Assembly (NCBI GenBank): GCA_037447655.1
Contig: JBBHKE010000227.1
Span: 99,962 to 161,961, forward strand
Reading direction: 5' to 3'
DNA from: Zygnema cylindricum
Taxonomy: Eukaryota > Streptophyta > Zygnematophyceae > Zygnematales > Zygnemataceae
DNA length: 62,000 nt
In this document: piece by piece, positions 10,001 through 22,289 of the stretch
Layout: each line of letters begins with the position of its first letter
Position numbering within the stretch: position 1 is the stretch's first letter
Translations under genes and position numbers: made by a program
Notes under the pieces: model-generated
Told to the model about the DNA's origin: nothing
The model's input: only the letters and a program-made list of their open reading frames with translations
Databases searched by the model: none

Positions 10001-13000
10001 TCGTGGTAAGTACGTTTACTATGAGTTTTTATCATGACCTTTACTAGAGGGATAGCAAAGGTCAACCCCGAAAACATTCGACGGCTCAAGGCTTCTGAAA
10101 AAAATATCCTGCGTATCTGTTGGCCAGCGGGTACATCCATCTAACTGCCCGTAATTTTACATTCTAACATATTCAGTACTATGTTTGTTAACAGTTCTGT
10201 CGGTCGTTGCAACAGCTGGCAAACAGTTCACAATCATTGGCGTCACCGCTCTCGTATAATGCCATCGTAACTTTTGTAATTTTAGAATTTTTGGTACTCT
10301 TCTTGTGGAGAATACGTTCAAAACTCCCATGAGTTAATTTTATTACAAATTTTTTTATCTATGATCTGGATCTTGCTATTTAGTTTGCCCCGCATACCGA
10401 TTAACATAGGTTGCAAAGCTTGGAGCATACTTTTTGATGTACTTTTTCTGAAGACATGAACCGGCATGACTATACTTTTAGTCCATCTGACAGATTCTTC
10501 CGAGAGATGATTGAAAATGTAATTGTGTTGAAGTGGAGCCCAGCTGGACCATGGAGATAACCTTTAGCAGCATTTTAACAAATGGTTTACGTAACCAGGT
10601 ACACCAATGAATCCTGGTTAAGAGAAACATCCAACGACCCATATGGGATGTCCTTCTACGTTTTTTTCTTATTGGGACGGATTATAAATCAGGCTTTGTT
10701 CATCAATTGTAAAGAAAGTGAGCTCATATAAAATTAAGGCCGTATTAAATCAAGGTTACATCAAATCAAGGCCGTAAGCGTTGCTCATTAACCTATGTAT
10801 GTTGGGTGCAGAAACTAACAGGTGGCCTCATCATTTGGCGCAGTGGAGGAGCTGCCGCCATATACCGAGGGCCGGATTATGTTCCAAGACCCGTTAAGTC
10901 ATTGACCAGCAAAGAGCCTGAAGACGAGGAAGAGCATGAAGAGAATGTTGTTGTTGAGACAATTTCAAGGTCGAGCGAATCTTCCCAAGAATCTGATGAA
11001 GTCCGGGAGGGGCCAGCAAGGGAGAGGAGTGTCAAGAAAGCAGAAAGCGATGTTAATGAGGAAGACGTCACTGAGGGACTTGGCCCAAAGATGGAAAATT
11101 GGGCCCTTCCTGGACCGATTCCCGTGGATGCAGACCAATTGCTGGGACCAAACGTGCAATATTTTAAGCCCTACAGGTTATTGCCATATGGAGTACAGCC
11201 GAATTTGTCCAACTCGGAAATGACTACTCTCAGGCATTATGCAAAGAAGCTTCCTTCACACTTTATGCTTGGTGAGAATTTTCTAACTGTCAATAGGCTG
11301 GAAAAGTACAGCGGTGCATTTTGTGTCAGTGGTCTATATACACCTGACGTAGGTGATTTAAGGAGCCGCAACATTGTCGATTTTTTTTCCTATTAGTCTC
11401 AGCACCGAGGTTGTCTAGGGTTTCATGGAAAACCTGGCTATCCTGGTCTGCAATTCTGTAACTCAAGGGAGTGAATGAATGAACTCTTATGTAGTAGTGA
11501 AAAGTCAAAAGAGAATGTAGGTTGTGTTATCTCAGGATTAGAAAGCGTGCCATAATTTGAATTTTCAGTCATTTGTAATTAAAATAACAGCAATATATTT
11601 GCAATTCGTGTAGTTTTTCCTGATTCTTGTTTTTGCTACTGAGTTCAGGTACAAACAAGGGCCTGGAAGGTCTTGCAAACGCCATCCTTCAAATGTGGGA
11701 TCGTGTGGAGCTCGCAAAAATCAAGTTAAAGCGTGGAGTACCGAACACTTCTAATGAGCGTATTGCTGAGGAACTGAAGGTTGGGGCCAAAGCTTTCCGT
11801 TTTCTGTTTCTCTCCGAGCGTGTCATGCTTGTCTTTGCTAAATTAAATGGTTACGTCTAACCATCATTGTATTTGAATGTAAAATCTCTCCCGGCTGCAT
11901 ATTTTGTAGAGACGTAAGCATGGAAGGGGTGTTGACAATTACAAGGCAAGGGAAGCTAACTAACGTCCATTGCAACAATTAGATATGGTCATGGTGGTGA
12001 TGACGTTAAGAAGTCCTCTTTACTGGAAGGGGGCAGAAACCTCCTTTGTCGTAATCATAAAAGACAGGTTCTCTCATAGGACAAGTCGGAATTGTTGTCA
12101 TTGTGCCTAGGAGGGGTGGAGCTTTGAATCCAAGCATGTTTTGTTTTCTTTGCGCTGTTACCTTTGCACCATTTCTACCTTTGCAATAACTATTTTTGTG
12201 TCTTTCTACAGTCTTGATTTTATGAGCCGGTTTTCGTGTCATTTGATATTGACGTTTAATAATTATCATAGAAGTTTGATGGGTTTCAGACATTTCTGGT
12301 GATGATGTGTCAGTTTAATTTGTTGGTTATTGAAATCTTCCAAACTGTTTGCATATTGGTAACTCTGTGTTTTTGGAATGGAGCTTAACAGAAACTGACA
12401 GGAGGCACACTCCTTTCTCGGGACAAAGAGTACATTATCCTTCATCGCGGAAAAGATTTTCTTCCAGCACCCATTGCTAAAACCTTGCGAGAAAGGCATG
12501 AAAAAGCTCAGATGAATGCAGATGAGGAAGAGAAAGCTCGCTTACTGAATTTGCCTCGCAGCACACCATCGTCTCCTGAAGGCATGGAGACATCAGAAGA
12601 TTCGTCTAATGGAGCCGAGCAGCAAGGTTAGCTCATTTTGCACTCAAAATAGGCCCTGTATAGAAGCAAGTACTACATGTTGAATGTGTGAGTGCTTGCT
12701 TTGCTGCTGGACTTGACTTGGAGCTAAGGTGAAATGGAGAATCGGCGTTGTAGTTGTTGCAAGTTGGTTCATATGGAAGCACATATGTGAGCGACATACC
12801 AACCTCTGAGCATAACGTCGCTTTTCTGTAGGTTTCAAAGAGATGTCTGGTGAATGTGTTTGCCACTTGTTCTTTTATTTGTTGATGAAAGAGTTGAAAC
12901 ACGCCCGTTGGAATGGTTGGTATTGAGGACAGGCGCATTGTCCATGGCGGGAAGTGTCGAAGAGTCGTTGGAGCTTCAGAGGAGGTGGCAGGAGTTCCAG

Positions 13001-16000
13001 CAGTCGGATGACGTTAAAATGAGGCGAAAACAGGCGGCCCAAGCTAAGAGGATGGAAGGAGTTCGCATCATCGAACGCAAGCTGAAGCTGGTGAAGGGCC
13101 TTGTCATTTTGAGTGGCAATTGGTTCTTGAACACCGCCCATCGCTGTTAGAGTTAGTGAATTATCACTTTATTAGAAATAACCGCACTAAACTAAACTAT
13201 GTTCAGCCACGTGGTTCATTACGGACCACTCAGCTAAGAGTGTAATTAATACCTCTTTACGAGTTTGGATCTAAAAACAACTCACTTGAATTAGAGTGAT
13301 TCACGGTGCTCCGTATTGCTTGAAGAAGTTGAAAGGCGTGTTTAAATGTTAGCTCACTCAAAACTTTACTGGGATCTTATTGCAGGTATTGGACCGTAAA
13401 GAGCGAGCAGCGAGAGAGGTAACCAAGCTTAATGAGCTTCTGAAACCTGCCTTAGCGCCAGTGGATCAGGAGAGCATTACAGAGGAGGAACGGTACATGT
13501 TCAAAAAATTGGGCATGAGGATGAAGGCTTACTTAGAGCTGGGTGAGTTGCGAAACTCGATTCTTTATACTTCTTGATGCTATTCATGTTTGTAGTAACA
13601 ATCCTGTGCTGGTGGGAGGAAATCGATTTAAACATTTGAGAATTGCTGGGGTTCTTAAGGTGAATCATAAATGGGTGGGGCTATTCTATCTAAAGTCCTT
13701 ATATTATAAAGAGAAAAGAACATTTATATTGATAGGAACAATGGTGAAAATAATGTGCTCAATTCAACAAGGAATTACAAGCTCCAAATATTAGTGTTGT
13801 GTATCGGCAAGAAACTTATCGCGATAAAACCGATGCCGATAGTTATCGGTTATCGAACAGTGAGGGGTCCCGATATATCGCTCCGTGACCAACAAATTTC
13901 TTATCGGCGATAAGTAGAAAAAAAATAGTATGCTATATAATAGTACTTTATAATATATTGTATTATATTTATGACTGTATATAGCGTGGCATGCCACGTA
14001 TGATAATCTGTTCCGTACTCTGTATAATGGAGTTTAGTACGGACAGTTATCCGTATAGCTGTACGAAATACCGTAAATTTATCGCCGATAGTTATCTGTA
14101 CCGGTGTTATCGCGATAAAAAACCGATATTTTATTATTATATTATCGGTTTTGTATCGCGATAACACCAAAAACGATATGTCGTGCCAATACATCGATTA
14201 TCGGTAAGCCAAAAAAAGGGACATCGATTATCGGCAAAACCCTACCGATACACAACACTACCAAATATGGTAAATAAGGCCACAATTTTTTGACTTTTGC
14301 TGTTAATTATAATAGAAAATGTCAAATGAAACGTCTTACGTTCATTTAGTTATCGACATGTGGCACATAATAGTCAATAAAGAAAGTCAACAAATACTTT
14401 GCCGGAAAGTCAACAAATACTTTGCCGGCTAGACAACTCCGACATATTCACAAAATTTTCCATACATAGCTTCAAGAAGATATTCTGTGCTTCTTTATAT
14501 ATCACACTGAAAGTTGTACCCATGGAAAATCCGTCAAAACCAGCACACATTGCAAATACAAAATCATACAATTCAAGATTCTTTAAATCATCGTTTGCAT
14601 GGTGAATGGCCATTTAATGGAATTAAACCTGTTTCGTATGTGTGGAAATTACATTGTAGGACTCTTCTGCAAGAGACCGCAAATTACCACAAAATAACTG
14701 AAGCCGCAAATGATTGGCACAGGCACTACACAGGCACTACATTTGAAGATCTATTGTTGTTAAGCTCATAAATTCAGACTTCTAAATTGATGTATAAATT
14801 CTTTTTAACGTATTTTAACCAGCAAATCAATTGACTTCTTGCTCACAAAATTAAACAGTGATGTGCACAGTTTACACAATTTTTTTTTACGTTTCTTTGA
14901 TATTTAATTGCTGATACGCAAAGCATTCCATTTTTATCTTGTACCCCGTGAACCGCTCTTAGCGTCAATGATATCTTTTGCTACTTAAAATATATTTTCT
15001 TGGTGCACACTTGTCGTACGGTTTGGATGAAAATGTGAGGATCTTACCTTCCGATTGGTGGTCTCGAACGGAAATCGGACACGTGTGCATGGAGGAAAGC
15101 TGATAAAGTGGCGAGAAAAACCTTGACTCTAACAGCGATTCACAGTGTAGTGACGCCCCAAAGGTGGTTATTGGTTAGTTTAATATCAGTGTTTAAAGAT
15201 TCCACATTAGAGTGTCATCCTGATGTTATGGGGGTCAATTGCTGGGTATATGTTTGAAGTACATGTCTGATGTTTCAAGACATCCCAGTTGGTGTGTCTA
15301 ATCAAAATATGCAATTACACAACCTTGTTAATATAGTTACTCTAACAGACTGAGCTTTAAATATATTGATTTTTGCCTCTGAGCTCCGGTACAGTGTGAG
15401 AACTGTGGTACTGTTGTTGTTTTAACACGTTTTTTCAAATTGATCTGGCAGGGAAACGAGGTGTGTTTGACGGTGTGGTGGAGAATATGCATTTGCATTG
15501 GAAGCATAGGGAGTTGGTAAAAGTTATTTGCAAGGAAAAGGTTCCAGCAATAGTGGAATCAACGGCACAAATGCTGGAGTATGAGAGTGGAGGTATACTT
15601 GTATGCGTCGAAAAGATAAAAAAAGATTTTTCTGCTATTGTGGTGTATCGTGGCAAAAACTATACCCGGCCGCAGCAAATTCGACCTAAGACTCTTCTCA
15701 CCAAGAGACAGGCGTTGAAAAGGGCGACAGAAGAACAGCGACGGGCGGTGAGTTGATCATTGGAGAGCTCTATTTCTTTTCACTCGGATGCAAAGGACTT
15801 AAACTTGTCTGAATGTGTTTATGTAAACGCGTTATAAGTTTTGGTTTTTTATTTGTAATTTTCTTTCATATGTCCTGGGGATATTTACTCTTTCTGTTGA
15901 AGCCTGCATAACATTGCATTCTACTTTTATCTGTTCTATAAGCGGTATGTGTTCCTGTCATTGTTTCGGTTCGTTGTTTCAAGCGTGCCCGTGACACTTC

Positions 16001-19000
16001 AACCAGCTGTCTTCAGTCCTCCTCTTTCTCCCTCCTTTTATTTCTCTCTCACTCTCTCTCTCCCTCCCTCCCGCCCTCTCCTTCCCTCCCTCCCTTCCTC
16101 CCTCCCTCCCTCTCTGCTGGTATGTTTTTTTGTGTTTCCGTTATTTTGGTGATGTTTAGAGAAACTGGAAAGCTCTTATCTTGCAATGTCGGGTGTTTAG
16201 TTTCCCACTTTATGATGCTTTAGCAGTGCACTTTGAATCACTATTTCTTTTCTTTTTTTTGCTATTCCATTTCGTAATTCCTTTTTGTGCTTGATGGTGT
16301 CATGTCATCTGGTTTCTGAAAAAGATATGGGAGTTAAACTAAGTTTTGACAAGGTCTGTCGGTGTTTGCGATAAAAAATGTGACAAGGTTTATTGGTTTG
16401 TTACAATTAATTTTTTGCAGTCTTTGGAGCTGCATATGAAGGCATTGGAAGGGCGTGTCGCAGAACTGCGGAAGGATCTTGTAAGTTCTTTTCTTTTTTC
16501 GTTTTGTTTTCATCTCTCCTCCAGTCTCTGTTCATTTAGCATGTTTCTCTTTCTTCCACTACTCTTCATTCCTTCTGATCCTAACTTTCCATTTTCTCTA
16601 TTTTGTTTCTCTAAATCTTGTTTAGTTTGCCCTGTTCTTTCCACTTACCTCTTTCTTCGGATCCTTCTTCCTTTCACCCTTTCATTTTGGATCTGCATCT
16701 TTTCCCAGTCTCCACCTTCTGTCAATTCTCTTTTGTTCCCTCTTTTTCTTTATTGCTAGAAAAGTATCACAGAAAGTTTCCGCGGAGCTCAATGTGTGTT
16801 TTTTGAACTGATATTTCTGCACTTGGGAGTGCCACACGTGACAAGATCTGAGTCTTATGGCACTGGACTTTAGAGCACAGTTTGTTCTGTTTAGTTACAG
16901 TTCAGTTCAGTTTCGTTTAGTTTAGTTCTCTTTTGTTTTTGGTTTGTGTAATTTCAGGAAGTCGCAGAAGAGTTGGTTTCGGAAGGCCCGACGGAGATCT
17001 CGACATTGGAAGTGCCGTCCCCCCCCTCCCAAAATCGAAGAAGGCTCTCAAAATCAGAGATGATGGACGAGAAGATGAAGGCGAGAAGAGTTCGAAGACT
17101 TCGCGCAGAAGAGGGTGTTCTTTACCGGGCTCCTCCATTGAGGAGACTGGAGCGTCTGCAGTTAAGAGAGGAGGCGCTGAGAATGGGCAGGAAAGCCACA
17201 TTTCAAATGGGTGAGTTGTAACAGAAACTCTTAGGCTTCAAACCCTTTTCAAATACTTTGTCCCAGTCATTTCTTTATATTTTCAGGACTTTTTCAACTG
17301 TAATTTCCTCCTCCGGTTCAAATCTTTTTACCTCAAAGGTTTTGATCTTCTTAGCTTTCGTCTGTCCATCATGTAATTAGTACCCTGAGTGCCGTTTACA
17401 TTAGTGCCTGTCGCTTCTCAGACTATGTTTATTGCTAAGAACTTCTACGCTTAATGGTACAAGCCTTCAGAAACCATTGAATTTTGTTTTTTTGGATTAC
17501 GGTGGAAACATAATGAGATGGGTGACGCCTATCATAACCTGCACTCATTTTTCAACAATATTGCTCAAGGCGTGTCATTGCTTTTGATATTGTTGTCCCT
17601 AAACTGTGTCCTCATATTTGTTGACTTACTCCTGACCGATTCTGGTTGTGGGTTGCTCTCAGGTCGTAAGAACGTCTTCACCGGTCTGGCAAAGCAAATT
17701 CGTCTTGCCTTTTTATCAAGGCATTTGGTTAAAATTGGTATTAAAGGTCGGGCCCAGGGAACTCCTGTGGAGGCGATTGTACGACAGCTAGAGGTGAGCA
17801 CACATCAATTGGCCTTTAATTCCATCAGTTACGGGAACAGTCTCTGTTGCTGCTGATTAGGAGAGCAGTGATGGTGTATGTGATCATCTCAAAGTTAATA
17901 GGTCAAAATTTGGAAGGCTGGCAAGTGAGGTTTTCAATGGTTCGGCTGTTTGGAGTTCAACGAGAGTTGAAACCATTTGATGTTAATGGTGGAAAGCTGT
18001 CAATGATTGTTTATTACTCCTTTCTTTTGGTTCTTCACTCCTTACTTTTGCTTCTTAAATTCTTTCTTTTGGTTCTTTAATCCTTTCTTTTGGTTCTTTA
18101 CTCCTTTTGATTCTTTACTCCTTTCTTTCTTTTGGTTCTTTACTACTGTCTTTTGGTTCCTTCCTCTTGGTGCTTTACTCTTTCCTTTCTATTGGTTCTT
18201 TACTCCTGTCTTTTGGTTCCTTCCTTTTGGTTCTTTACTTTTGGTGTTTTACTCCTTTCCCTTTCTCTTGTTTCCTTCCTTCTTTTAGAACTTCACTATT
18301 TTTCTTCGTTTCTTTTCTCAACCATTCGGTGTTAGAGATGGAAAAGTGTCAGTATTTACTTACTTTCTCCTTTCCTTTGGCTCTACAGGCTGCGACAGGC
18401 GGTGTTTTTGTGTCTCAAGAGCCCAACAAAATCATTTTGTACAGGGGCTGGCCACAGCAGTTTGAAACCTTGGAGGAAGCTCAGGCAGTCCCGAGCCATC
18501 TTGCAGAAGCCTTGGAGGAAGAGGACTTTGAGGTGGAGGACGACTACAGCCAACTCATTGAGGAACCGTCCAATAAGCGCAAAAATGACACGGAAGAGAC
18601 CAGTGAGGAGGAAGACGAGGACGAGGATGAGGAAGGCGGTTATGGAGATGAAGACGACGACGAGGAGGACGACGAGTGGTTGTATCATGCTCCCGGTGAC
18701 GAAGTTGGAAATGAAAATGAAGATGAAGAAGATGGAAACGAGGGTGAGGATGATGACCTGGAGGACGGTTTAAGAGATCTGGATATATTTGGGGAAGCGA
18801 AAGTGGGAGGATCACGGCAGAACTCTAATGGCAGATACAGAGTGGAGAGGAACGGCGCAGGTGTGGCTGGAAGGGAGGGGAGATTTCAGTCAAGTGGTTT
18901 TGAGGCGAGTCAATATGAGGAAAATTTGGTAGGAGATCGCATGGATTCCTCGGACGACAAATTTAGTGAAAGTAACACAGCTGAGGTTGTTTCAAGTCCA

Positions 19001-19057
19001 ACGAGGAGACGAGGGTCGAAGTATTGGGAAGACTTAGAAAAGCAGCAAAACCAATGA
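7088..19057 (+). CDS. CFM2: Four-CRM-domain chloroplast group II/I intron splicing factor, CFM2-type, 11 exons
   Basis: Coding exons: 7088-8710, 10812-11271, 11649-11779, 12392-12626, 12933-13090, 13386-13542, 15452-15747, 16421-16480, 16958-17210, 17663-17793, 18389-19057. All introns are GT-AG and phases fit throughout, giving about 1,390 residues. CRM domains lie at about 475-567, 673-764, 900-995 and 1105-1200. Hallmarks are [66 protein letters not shown] and [13 protein letters not shown]. Four CRM domains is the land-plant CFM2 architecture; CFM2 acts in chloroplast group II and trnL group I intron splicing. ATG 7088 (GCCATGG context) starts a plausible transit peptide. The frame stays open back to a stop at 6860-6862 without an ATG, and TTTCAG at 6909-6914 could be an acceptor for an upstream exon. 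Donors of introns 3 (GTTGGG) and 4 (GTTAGC) are weak. The roughly 470-residue N-terminal region and the very acidic C-terminal tail are unusual. Confidence 0.9.
8968..9089. repeat. Foldback element in CRM gene intron 1
   Basis: AGTAATCGCAGTAATCGTAC... at 8989-9016 pairs with 9040-9067 with a single mismatch over 28 bp. Outside it, GTGATTATTGGCATTACT pairs imperfectly with 9072-9089. The whole makes a stem of about 48 bp with a short loop. No target duplication could be assigned. The rest of intron 1 (8711-10811) shows no other feature that I recognise. Confidence 0.7.
13792..14260. mobile_element. hAT-type MITE in CRM gene intron 6
   Basis: The element is 469 bp with 16-bp perfect terminal inverted repeats, TAGTGTTGTGTATCGG and CCGATACACAACACTA. 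It is flanked by an exact 8-bp duplication CCAAATAT at 13784-13791 and 14261-14268. An 8-bp duplication with a TA(G)-starting terminus is the hAT superfamily signature. The interior is packed with further TATCGG / CCGATA sub-terminal motifs in both orientations, the usual layout of hAT transposase binding sites. No transposase is encoded, so it is non-autonomous. It lies wholly within the intron between exons 6 and 7 and does not touch the splice sites. Confidence 0.85.
14944..15147. mobile_element. TA-flanked MITE, family P, copy 3 (diverged), in CRM gene intron 6
   Basis: The ends TACCCCGTGAACCGCTCTTAGCGT (14942-14965) and ACTCTAACAGCGATTCACAG...TA (15126-15149) are degenerate inverted repeats related to family P. 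The interior shares TGCTACTTAAAATATATTTTC, CACACTTGTCG, ACCTTCCGATTGG and AATCGGACA with the copy at 6066-6294 in the same order. The decay of the ends indicates an older insertion. Confidence 0.6.
16010..16125 (+). repeat. Pyrimidine-rich tract in CRM gene intron 7
   Basis: A CTCCCTCC / TCTCTC-rich stretch within intron 7 (15748-16420). It yields a serine/leucine/proline-rich chance frame and has no coding meaning. Confidence 0.75.
18010..18300 (+). repeat. Degenerate short tandem repeat in CRM gene intron 10
   Basis: Many imperfect copies of a 15-20 bp unit around CTTTCTTTTGGTTCTTTACTC fill the second half of intron 10 (17794-18388), leading into the polypyrimidine tract before the last exon. 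The open frame across it is an artefact of the repeat. Confidence 0.75.
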
Positions 19058-19973
19058 TTGGAAATGGCTCAAGTGGGATAAACAACACCAACAGAGGAGT
19101 AGAAACACGATTCTTTGTGTAAGGCAGATATATGTGCCAGTCTTAAGCTGTTGTTTTTATTTTGCTTCGCCTTCATCGAGTACCGGCCTGAACTTAAAAG
19201 GATCCAACCTTACACCGTACAGCCTGTGACCTCCATTTAGATAGTGTACGTAAGATTGTCAGGATTTTTTATTGATTCATGTACATTCCTTCTATTATTA
19301 CCAAGAAAGCTCGTATCTGCTATCCCACAGTGGGTATGGTGTCTGAAGTTAAGAATTGCGTTTTAATGGACCTTTTTTCATAAATCCGCAAAATTCCTGA
19401 GAATCAATTGTACATTTTTCTCCTTAACTGTGTTAGCTCCGGCTCCATTTGGATGCACACTTTGCTGTAAAATGTCTTGAACCATTGATATTTGAATCAG
19501 ACGGACGTCGACTCCCCTTAGCTTTAAGCATGTTCGCATGGCGCAAGTAAAATTGTCATACGGTTTTCGAAGGAGACTGTACAGTTCAGGATTTCATGCA
19601 TGAGATTTGCCTTGTATTGGACCCTATTTCAGCAATAAATAAACCATATAATTAGCAATAAATTAGCCAATTATTAGCAAATATTGCTAGTATGAAAACC
19701 GCAATTGGTAGCAGATTCACTGCGATTATGGTGTCCTAACTGGAGTGTACTAAACCTCTCATTACCTTTTGGGCCACCACAACTCCGAAAATGGTTGAAT
19801 GTTGGCAAGCGTCAAACACAACCCTTATGGTCACAAAACACAGAATTATCAATCACTAGTTTTCCCTTTGGGCGTGCTCTTTCGAACAGCACCAATTTTT
19901 GGGTGAATTGGGTAGCATATGACCAATTGCTATAGTGTATACGCTGCTCGTTAAACTAACAGATGAGCCGCTA
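19058..19973. other. 3' UTR and downstream flank of the CRM gene
   Basis: No conserved coding sequence. AATAAATAAACC near 19633 could serve as a polyadenylation signal but is far from the stop codon. The stretch ends at the TTA flanking the Harbinger-like element at 19977. Confidence 0.4.
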
Positions 19974-19976
19974 TTA

Positions 19977-21392
19977 GGGTACTTTCGCATGTAACCGAAA
20001 CTTTAGTCTTGTAACTTTTTTTTTAGCGAAGATTCTCCGTACTACTTTCAGGGCATTCGTATGTAGAGAAATGAAATCGTTACTTTAGATTGTGACGGAT
20101 GTAGACGTGAGTGTAATTTGTGAGGGTTGTAGACGACTACAAAACTCGCGACAATTGTTGACGTTTACAAAATAGCGACGGTTGTAGGCGTCTAGCTACT
20201 TGTGACATTGTAGATGTTTAGGGTTTATGACATTTTGACGTCATGCTCAAATTATGATAGCGTCGACGTCACAAATTCTAAAATTTCTGCCATGGTTTCC
20301 CGAATTTGTTTTATAGTATTTTATCACTCTACTTGCCATCAAAATACGCCCAAAAATAGTCAAAAATCGTTTTTAGAGATCTTTCATTTGATACCATTAT
20401 TGAAGTTTTTCATTGCAATAATTGTGAAATAGACGCGGTAGTGGGAGGGGGAGAGAGAGAGAGAGGCGCTTTCATGGACTTCGCTTTTGCGAAATGGCGT
20501 CATTCGACACCACGGCCCTTATCTGGAAAAAAAGCGCCGCGGAAAAAAGTCCTAGCTGGAAACATGATGGGTTTTTGGTCCTGAGGCACAAAATTGTAAA
20601 CTTCAACGATGCTGACATCTGCCTGTCCGCTCACCTCATGGAACTTTTTAAAATCACCGTGAAGCGATTTTATATAAGTTGAAGATAGCGGCAACCTATT
20701 CCACGGGCATTATAACTTTTTGCCCATTTCGATGATTTTCCGAGAACTCATCGGAAAACGGGTCTTGTTCACACCAAAATTTCGGCACGTAACTCCGATT
20801 GAAGGTGTCTTGTGACACGTCACACGCTTTGACGTCATCAAACATAGGCGCGAAAACAAACTTGCAGATTTTCAAGTTTACTATGTTCGAAGGACGACGA
20901 CGGTGGTTCAAAGTCTTGCAGATTTTCGCGCGAAAACAACGAAATAACAGTTCGGATGCTATTTTTGCTACGCCAGCTTTTCGGGTTACCGTTGGTTTGT
21001 TTCACAGAAATACGCTACTTTAACCTGACTTCAATATCCCCCAATATTTTGAGGAAGTTAGTTTGTACGGTTTTCCGAAAATTTCCGAAAACAAAAAAGT
21101 CGGTGCTCGGAAAAGCCGTTTATTATTCGAACGCCCGTCTGTTGCGGAAGTTATTTTTTTTCCCGGTGGGAACAGGCTATGAAAGGACGCGAAAGTGGGT
21201 CGAAATGCGCTAAACGACAAACTGCATCGCGCTAGACGACAAAATCCAATACATGTAAAGTTTCAAGGTAACGCAAGTTGTACGGCGGTAATTTCAATTT
21301 TCTGGTACGACTGCGGATTTTCTCGTTTTTTTTCAAGTTATGGAGGAAAACGACAGAAAATAACTGTAACTTTAGCACATGCGAAAGTACCC
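19977..21392. mobile_element. PIF/Harbinger-like non-autonomous element I
   Basis: A 16-bp perfect inverted repeat, GGGTACTTTCGCATGT at the left and ACATGCGAAAGTACCC at the right, is flanked by TTA at 19974-19976 and 21393-21395. GGG...CCC ends with a TTA duplication are the PIF/Harbinger (Tourist) signature. The 1.4-kb interior has no transposase. Its sub-terminal regions match element II (28010-28949) in opposite orientation: ATGTAACCGAAACTTT at one end, AAAACGACAGA-type sequence at the other, plus a central block with GTAGACG / GACGTCA motifs. Confidence 0.8.
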
Positions 21393-21730
21393 TTACTGTA
21401 GAAAATCACTTGCGCAAAGGAACAAGTAGTGTTATCAACGTTATTTTGAGTTCATGGACCCAAAGCCTGTTAACGCCAATTAACACACATAACAGTAATT
21501 TGGATACACATTCCTATGGTGTACATTGTACATGGTGTACACTGTACATTAGCCGCTATAGCATGCACTCACATAATCATCGTTTGAAAAAGTGAGAAAA
21601 GGTTCACACAATTTTCCCCCGACTTCATAACTGTGAATCAAATCTAAATGCGCTTTCGCGTGTCGACGCCGTTATCTGACACTTTTAGCTTTGCCCTTTT
21701 TCTAAAAGGGCAAAGCATTGTAGTCGCATT

Positions 21731-21894
21731 CGTCTCTGGCGACAACGATAATTGATCGTCGATTTTTTTTGTGTAAGATCTTGAGCTGTTGAGTGTTTTG
21801 AGTTTCGATTGGCGTCTCTGGTGACAACGATAATTGATCGTCGATTGTTTTTGTGTAAGATCGTGAGCCGTTGAGTGACTTGAGTTTTGATTGG
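21731..21894 (+). repeat. Tandem repeat, 2 x 82 bp
   Basis: CGTCTCTGGCGACAACGATA... starts at 21731 and recurs at 21813 (CGTCTCTGGTGACAACGATA...). Both copies continue ATTGATCGTCGATT...GTGTAAGATC...GAGTG with a few differences. Confidence 0.8.
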
Positions 21895-22053
21895 CTTTGT
21901 CATGTTCCAATTTTGATGTAATAAAAAGAGACACGTGGTACAATCCTATTTGTTGTTTCGCGTGGTTGTAATGGTAACGATTCGCGGTACAGTACCACTG
22001 TCGCTCGTAGAGAATATGCCAATTGGTGAAAGCCAAAAAGTACAGATTTTCAA

Positions 22054-22283
22054 TATGGTCGGCCGCCGTGCATCGCGCCGTGCTGATTTTTTCAGCATGG
22101 ACGTGACCGTCAACAGGCAAGCCGAACCGACTATTTCCAGCGTGCCCGTACTTATTTTTGTGTAGTTATATGGTCAGCCGCCGTGCATCGCGCCGTCCTG
22201 ATTTTTTCAGCATGGACGTGACCGTCAACAGGCGAACCGAACCAACTATTTCTAGCGTGTCCGTACTTATTTTGGTGCAAGTA
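22054..22283 (+). repeat. Tandem repeat, 2 x 115 bp
   Basis: A unit beginning TATGGTCGGCCGCCGTGCAT at 22054 and containing GATTTTTTCAGCATGGACG and GTCCGTACTTATTTT-type sequence is repeated at 22169. The copies differ at scattered positions. No gene is visible in 21396-22300. Confidence 0.8.
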
Positions 22284-22289
22284 CACCAC

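Noticed and set aside
18107-18388. Upstream extension of CRM exon 11 to 18107
   Set aside because: The segment is a degenerate intronic repeat; the splice acceptor at 18388 gives the exact join into the fourth CRM domain.
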